NCBI GenBank assembly: GCA_037447655.1
Contig: JBBHKE010002469.1
Coordinates: 1 to 37,555 of the forward strand
Direction of reading: 5' to 3'
DNA length: 37,555 nt
DNA from: Zygnema cylindricum
Lineage: Eukaryota; Streptophyta; Zygnematophyceae; Zygnematales; Zygnemataceae
The notes under the pieces were generated by a model. That model worked only from the letters and a program-made list of their open reading frames with translations. It searched no databases and was not told where the DNA came from. A program made the position numbers and the translations under genes. This document shows, one piece after another, positions 34,390 to 37,555 of the stretch. Numbering within the stretch: the first letter of the stretch is position 1; each line of letters opens with the position of its first letter.

Positions 34390-34745
34390 ACACACAGGTG
34401 ATTTGGGAGCAGTATTGGCGCAGCAAAGAAGTAGAGTATGTGTGGTACATGCCAACCGGAGTAATAAAAAAACAAAATCTTCTTACAACAGTTATCATGG
34501 CAAGCTCCTGCCAGTCGTTCGGGCTATACGACATTTTCGGGCCTATCTTTATCGAGTGCGGTTCACGCTGATTACACATCATCAACGTTTGAAGTAGATA
34601 ATGGAGAACAGCAAAGTGTCGAGAAATTAGCCCAGTGGGCTCAAATTCCACAAGAATACGAGTTTGACGACGTTCACAACGTCGCATATATCCATGATAA
34701 TTCATGCAAATGGAGTGGGGATATTGAGCATGAGAGGGAGTGGAA
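34390..34745 (+). pseudogene. Ty3/gypsy retrotransposon RNase H remnant
   Basis: At 34403-34597 the plus strand encodes GAVLAQQ, then SSYNSYHGKLLPVVRAIRHF, RAYLYRVRFTLITHHQRLK and a stop. This follows the Ty3/gypsy RNase H pattern GAVL.Q...YS..E.E.LAVV.A...F..YL.G..F...TDH..L. After a frame change, 34619-34735 reads EKLAQWAQIPQEYEFDDVHN, matching the following KLARW...QEY.F...H tethering segment. The stop, frameshift and THH for TDH show it is decayed. It is a short relic of the pol polyprotein. Confidence 0.78.
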
Positions 34746-36534
34746 GAAGAGAAAACATTAGAGGATGACCAAACTAACACTTGGGCGGTTGTAATTTATG
34801 CCATTGTGATCTTTGAAAAAGGCTGACCCAACCTTGTCCACATGGGGTAATGATATGTGTGTTGTTCTTCCATGAGAGGAAGGAAATTAGAAGCAGCGGT
34901 GGATGATCGGCCAAGATGGTAGCCCTGGAGAGTGCCCGTTGTAGAGGAAAGAGAAACCAAACCACTATCAACCAAAAAAGACTTGTTAAAGAATAAAAGG
35001 CATTACTACCTTGATAATAACTAACTTAGTTCTAACTCATTCAATTATAATTATTGCAAAACAAACCCATGGAGAGTCAACCACGTAGTAACGGAAGCAA
35101 ATAGAGTTTTAATGTAACCAAGTGGCTCTCTCGACAAGCAAAGCTTCTATCCTCCTTCCGTTAGGAAACTGCTATTATGGATCATGGGTGTGTTTCGGAA
35201 CTCTCTCATCGTGCTCCCCCATTGTAGTTTATCTTTACCTATTTTATGGTTTAGTTCGGCAGTATTGGCTTGGGTGCCCGGTTTATGTTGTTGCTTTTGT
35301 GATTGTTGCTTCGTTGAATGCCATTGGTTGCCGATCCTTTTTTGTTTGCACGTTAGTTGCGGGATTGATACACCGCTTTTGGCTACTACCAAGAGAATAT
35401 TAGGAAATCCACTTTCTTGTCTTTCACCTTCTAAAAAAAATGCTCGAATACACACTAATTGAGATGATTCGAGTCCTATTTGTGTGATTAAGCAAGATCG
35501 ATTTGATTTAGTATTTTGCATATTTCTCTTCGAACACAATCAACTCTTTTAAATACGACTTTTATGACTCTTTATAATCACACTGTTTTCGGGAAGCTTT
35601 CTTGTCTGTAGGTTAGTTTCCTTTTGTTTTTTCGGTTCGTCTACCAGTTTTCTTTTCAGTTTTGACTTTGCCATCAATTTTTTTTGGTTCCTTTTTTGCT
35701 TTGGTTTACCATTGCGCTTTTTTTAATTAAAACATTATGTCTTTTGTCTCTTGTCAAAGTTATCACCATCGTAGATTTAGTAAGAGGTGTAACAGTACAA
35801 AAAATGCAATTTAGTATTGCGTAATAATGCATCGTAACATTATTACTGAACATCAATGATGTTTACACTTCAAAAAAAAAAAAAAAAAAAAATCCTTGAC
35901 AAGAATAAGAATAAAAAATAAGAATAATAATAAGGACAAAAAAAAGAAAAAGAATAAGAGTTTCAATTTGACAATCAAAGCAGTGTTCTGGGTCGAGACT
36001 TGAAAATTGTTTTTATTCCATTCGGTTAAATTGACTTATCAAGTTTGTAAAATTTCACTCAAAGATAACGATTCATATGGAAAAACCAAAATTAAGAAAA
36101 GGAAAAAGTTTGAAAAGAATGAAAAAAGAAATCAAAACAAGAAAAGGAAAAGGAATCAAGAATTTAGAAAACTTTTAAAATTTCAACTTTTTTTTCACCT
36201 TTTGTCAACTTTCATTCGATCAAAAAATGGGTACAAAAAGAGTAAAAAAAGGGTAAAAAAAAATGGGTAAAAACTTTCCTGATGCTAATGTTAAGCTAAA
36301 AAAAAACTAATTTTTTTGAACAATTCTCTTTCCAATCGTAAATTTTTGACATTTAAAACTCTTTTCCCAAAAAAAAGTATCTCTAATTGTTGTTTTTCCG
36401 AGAAATTTCGTCACTACTTTCTCTACTCCCGAATCGAAAATAACTCAATTTAATTTTTCAGATTCTAAAAAATCAAAAGAAGAAGAAAAAAAACCTTAAA
36501 GAAAAGAAAGACTTGAAGATGAAAAACTATATCA
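34746..36534. other. Intergenic, A/T-rich
   Basis: A hydrophobic 93-codon frame at 35122-35403 overlaps an antisense frame and is not recognisable. A T-rich motif with a 'accattgcgctttttt' core lies near 35655-35735. An A-run occurs at 35870-35892 and A-rich low complexity at 35900-36260. Confidence 0.4.
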
Positions 36535-37419
36535 TCACAATTTTTCAAATTGCCTCTCCAAAAGACCTCCTTCCTCTACAAAACCGACGTCTCTCTCTTC
36601 CCTCCCCTCTAGCCCTTCCTTTTCTAAAAACTCTCGCTTTTCTAAAATCCCTCCGTTTTCTAAAACAACTCCCTTTTCTAAAACCTCACTAATTGTTCCC
36701 GTTTCCCTCCTCTCCTCTCCCATTAACCCTAATTCCTCCGCCCTTTTTTCAAACCCTAATTTTCTCACAAAATCCTGTCCCTCTTTCGACAACAAAATTG
36801 CCTCTCTCTTCACCCTCCTCAAAATCTTGTCGATATTTTTTTCAAACTCTTCCATGGTAATCATCTCCACCCTTCCCTCTACCTCTCCCACTCCCTCTCC
36901 CACTCCCGCTTCCACTGTATATACTCCCTCTCCCTCTCTCCCCCCTCCCACTCTCCCCTCTCCCTCTCTCCCCTCTCCCTCTCCATCCCGTCCTACTCCC
37001 TTCATCTTTTCTTTCAAAACAATATAAGATTTTAACCACAAAGTATAAATTTCGGTTCCCGGTTTATACAATTTTTCCGCAAAATTTGCCATTTCTTCGA
37101 CAATTTTTACGGAACCTTTTTCCGTAAAAGTTTTAAAAAGGTCCAAAAAAGACATATAAACCGGTCTTAACTGTCTTCGATTTTTTAAAACTACTAATTC
37201 TCGAAGAAGTTTTCGGGCAGCTTCGAAATTTTCTACTTTTAAATATCCTTTTAACATATATTGGTAACTCACCGAATCCGGAAAAATTTCGTCTATTTTC
37301 ATTTTTTCGAAAAGTTTTTCGGCTTCTTCCATTTTTCTGTTATTCGTAAAAGAAAAAAGTAAACAATTTTAAGATTTCGTATTGGGAGGAACTTGATCGA
37401 AAACCATTTCATCGAAAAC
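36535..37419 (-). CDS. Pentatricopeptide repeat protein, terminal exon, with in-frame TAA
   Basis: Read on the minus strand, the exon starts after TTTCTACAG (acceptor at 37420-37421) with VFDEMVFDQVPPNTKS, then TAA (37369-37371), then NCLLFSFTNNRKMEEAEKLF. Ignoring the stop, this is one standard PPR motif followed by a second, EKMKIDEIFPDSVSYQYMLK..., and a weaker third, LLRELVVLKNRRQLRPVYMS. The TAA stands where the motif normally has Tyr (P-N-x-x-T-Y-N). Translation restarting at the ATG at 37332 would give 265 residues. The C-terminal part has a Gly/Glu low-complexity run (residues about 111-155 of that frame) and an acidic helical tail. PPR proteins bind organelle RNA. Upstream exons lie beyond the window. 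Could be a pseudogene, a polymorphism or a sequence error. Confidence 0.75.
36860..37000. repeat. TCCCTC-type simple repeat inside the PPR exon
   Basis: Irregular (TCTCCC/CTCCCA)n on the plus strand, encoding the Gly-Glu-Arg run of the PPR protein on the minus strand. Length is kept in frame. Confidence 0.85.
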
Positions 37420-37420
37420 C

Positions 37421-37555
37421 TGTAGAAAAAAAGAAAAAAAAAAAAAAAAGGGAAAGGAAAAGTGAGAAAGTAAAGAAAGGAAGGAAAAGAAAAAAAGGAA
37501 AAGAAAAAAAAGAAAAAAGAAAAGAGAGGAAAAAAAAAAAAAAAAAGGAAAGAAA
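37421..37555 (-). other. Intron of the PPR gene (partial)
   Basis: Very A/G-rich on the plus strand, i.e. a long pyrimidine tract on the minus strand leading into the TTTCTACAG acceptor. It runs off the window. Confidence 0.5.

Noticed and set aside
35122-35403. Hydrophobic 93-codon frame
   Set aside because: T-rich DNA gives hydrophobic residues by default, and an antisense frame of greater length overlaps.

Overview
The window is nuclear DNA of a streptophyte, most likely a land plant. The case rests on two plant-type proteins (a secreted root-cap/vWD-like protein and a pentatricopeptide repeat protein), a third gene resembling a plant BTB/POZ family, spliceosomal introns with GT..AG borders, purine- or pyrimidine-rich 5' leaders, and TA-flanked and 8-bp-flanked plant-type DNA transposons. 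I cannot name the species. Only four genes in 37.5 kb can be supported; the rest is AT-rich, repeat-filled intergenic DNA.

Layout. 1.4-4.6 kb: a multi-exon gene on the plus strand encoding a BTB/POZ-like plant protein with a 5'-UTR intron. 4.6-12 kb: simple repeats, two minisatellites and broken hAT ends. 12.19-13.52 kb: an intact single-exon gene for a secreted root-cap/vWD-type protein. 13.5-22.3 kb: a dense, nested cluster of miniature inverted-repeat elements (MITEs). 22.4-24.6 kb: a two-exon gene for an unrecognised basic/coiled-coil protein, with a long CT-rich leader. 24.6-34 kb: more MITEs, including a 0.68-kb near-identical direct duplication, a TIR element with an 8-bp target duplication, and a second hAT MITE. 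34.4-34.75 kb: remnant of a Ty3/gypsy RNase H. 36.5-37.4 kb: terminal exon of a pentatricopeptide repeat (PPR) gene on the minus strand, interrupted by an in-frame TAA.

The genes show no functional linkage; they are isolated islands. What unites the window is its repeats. One TIR (TA|CACCGTGAATCG...) marks at least eight longer elements and five related elements of about 200 bp. Two hAT-like elements beginning TAGTGTTG carry perfect 8-bp target duplications. GTAC/CGTAC words recur strikingly across the intergenic DNA. All four genes carry low-complexity runs, in three of them from GAGGGA/TCCCTC-type simple repeats.

All calls come from reading the sequence and remembered family features; no alignment or database search was run.
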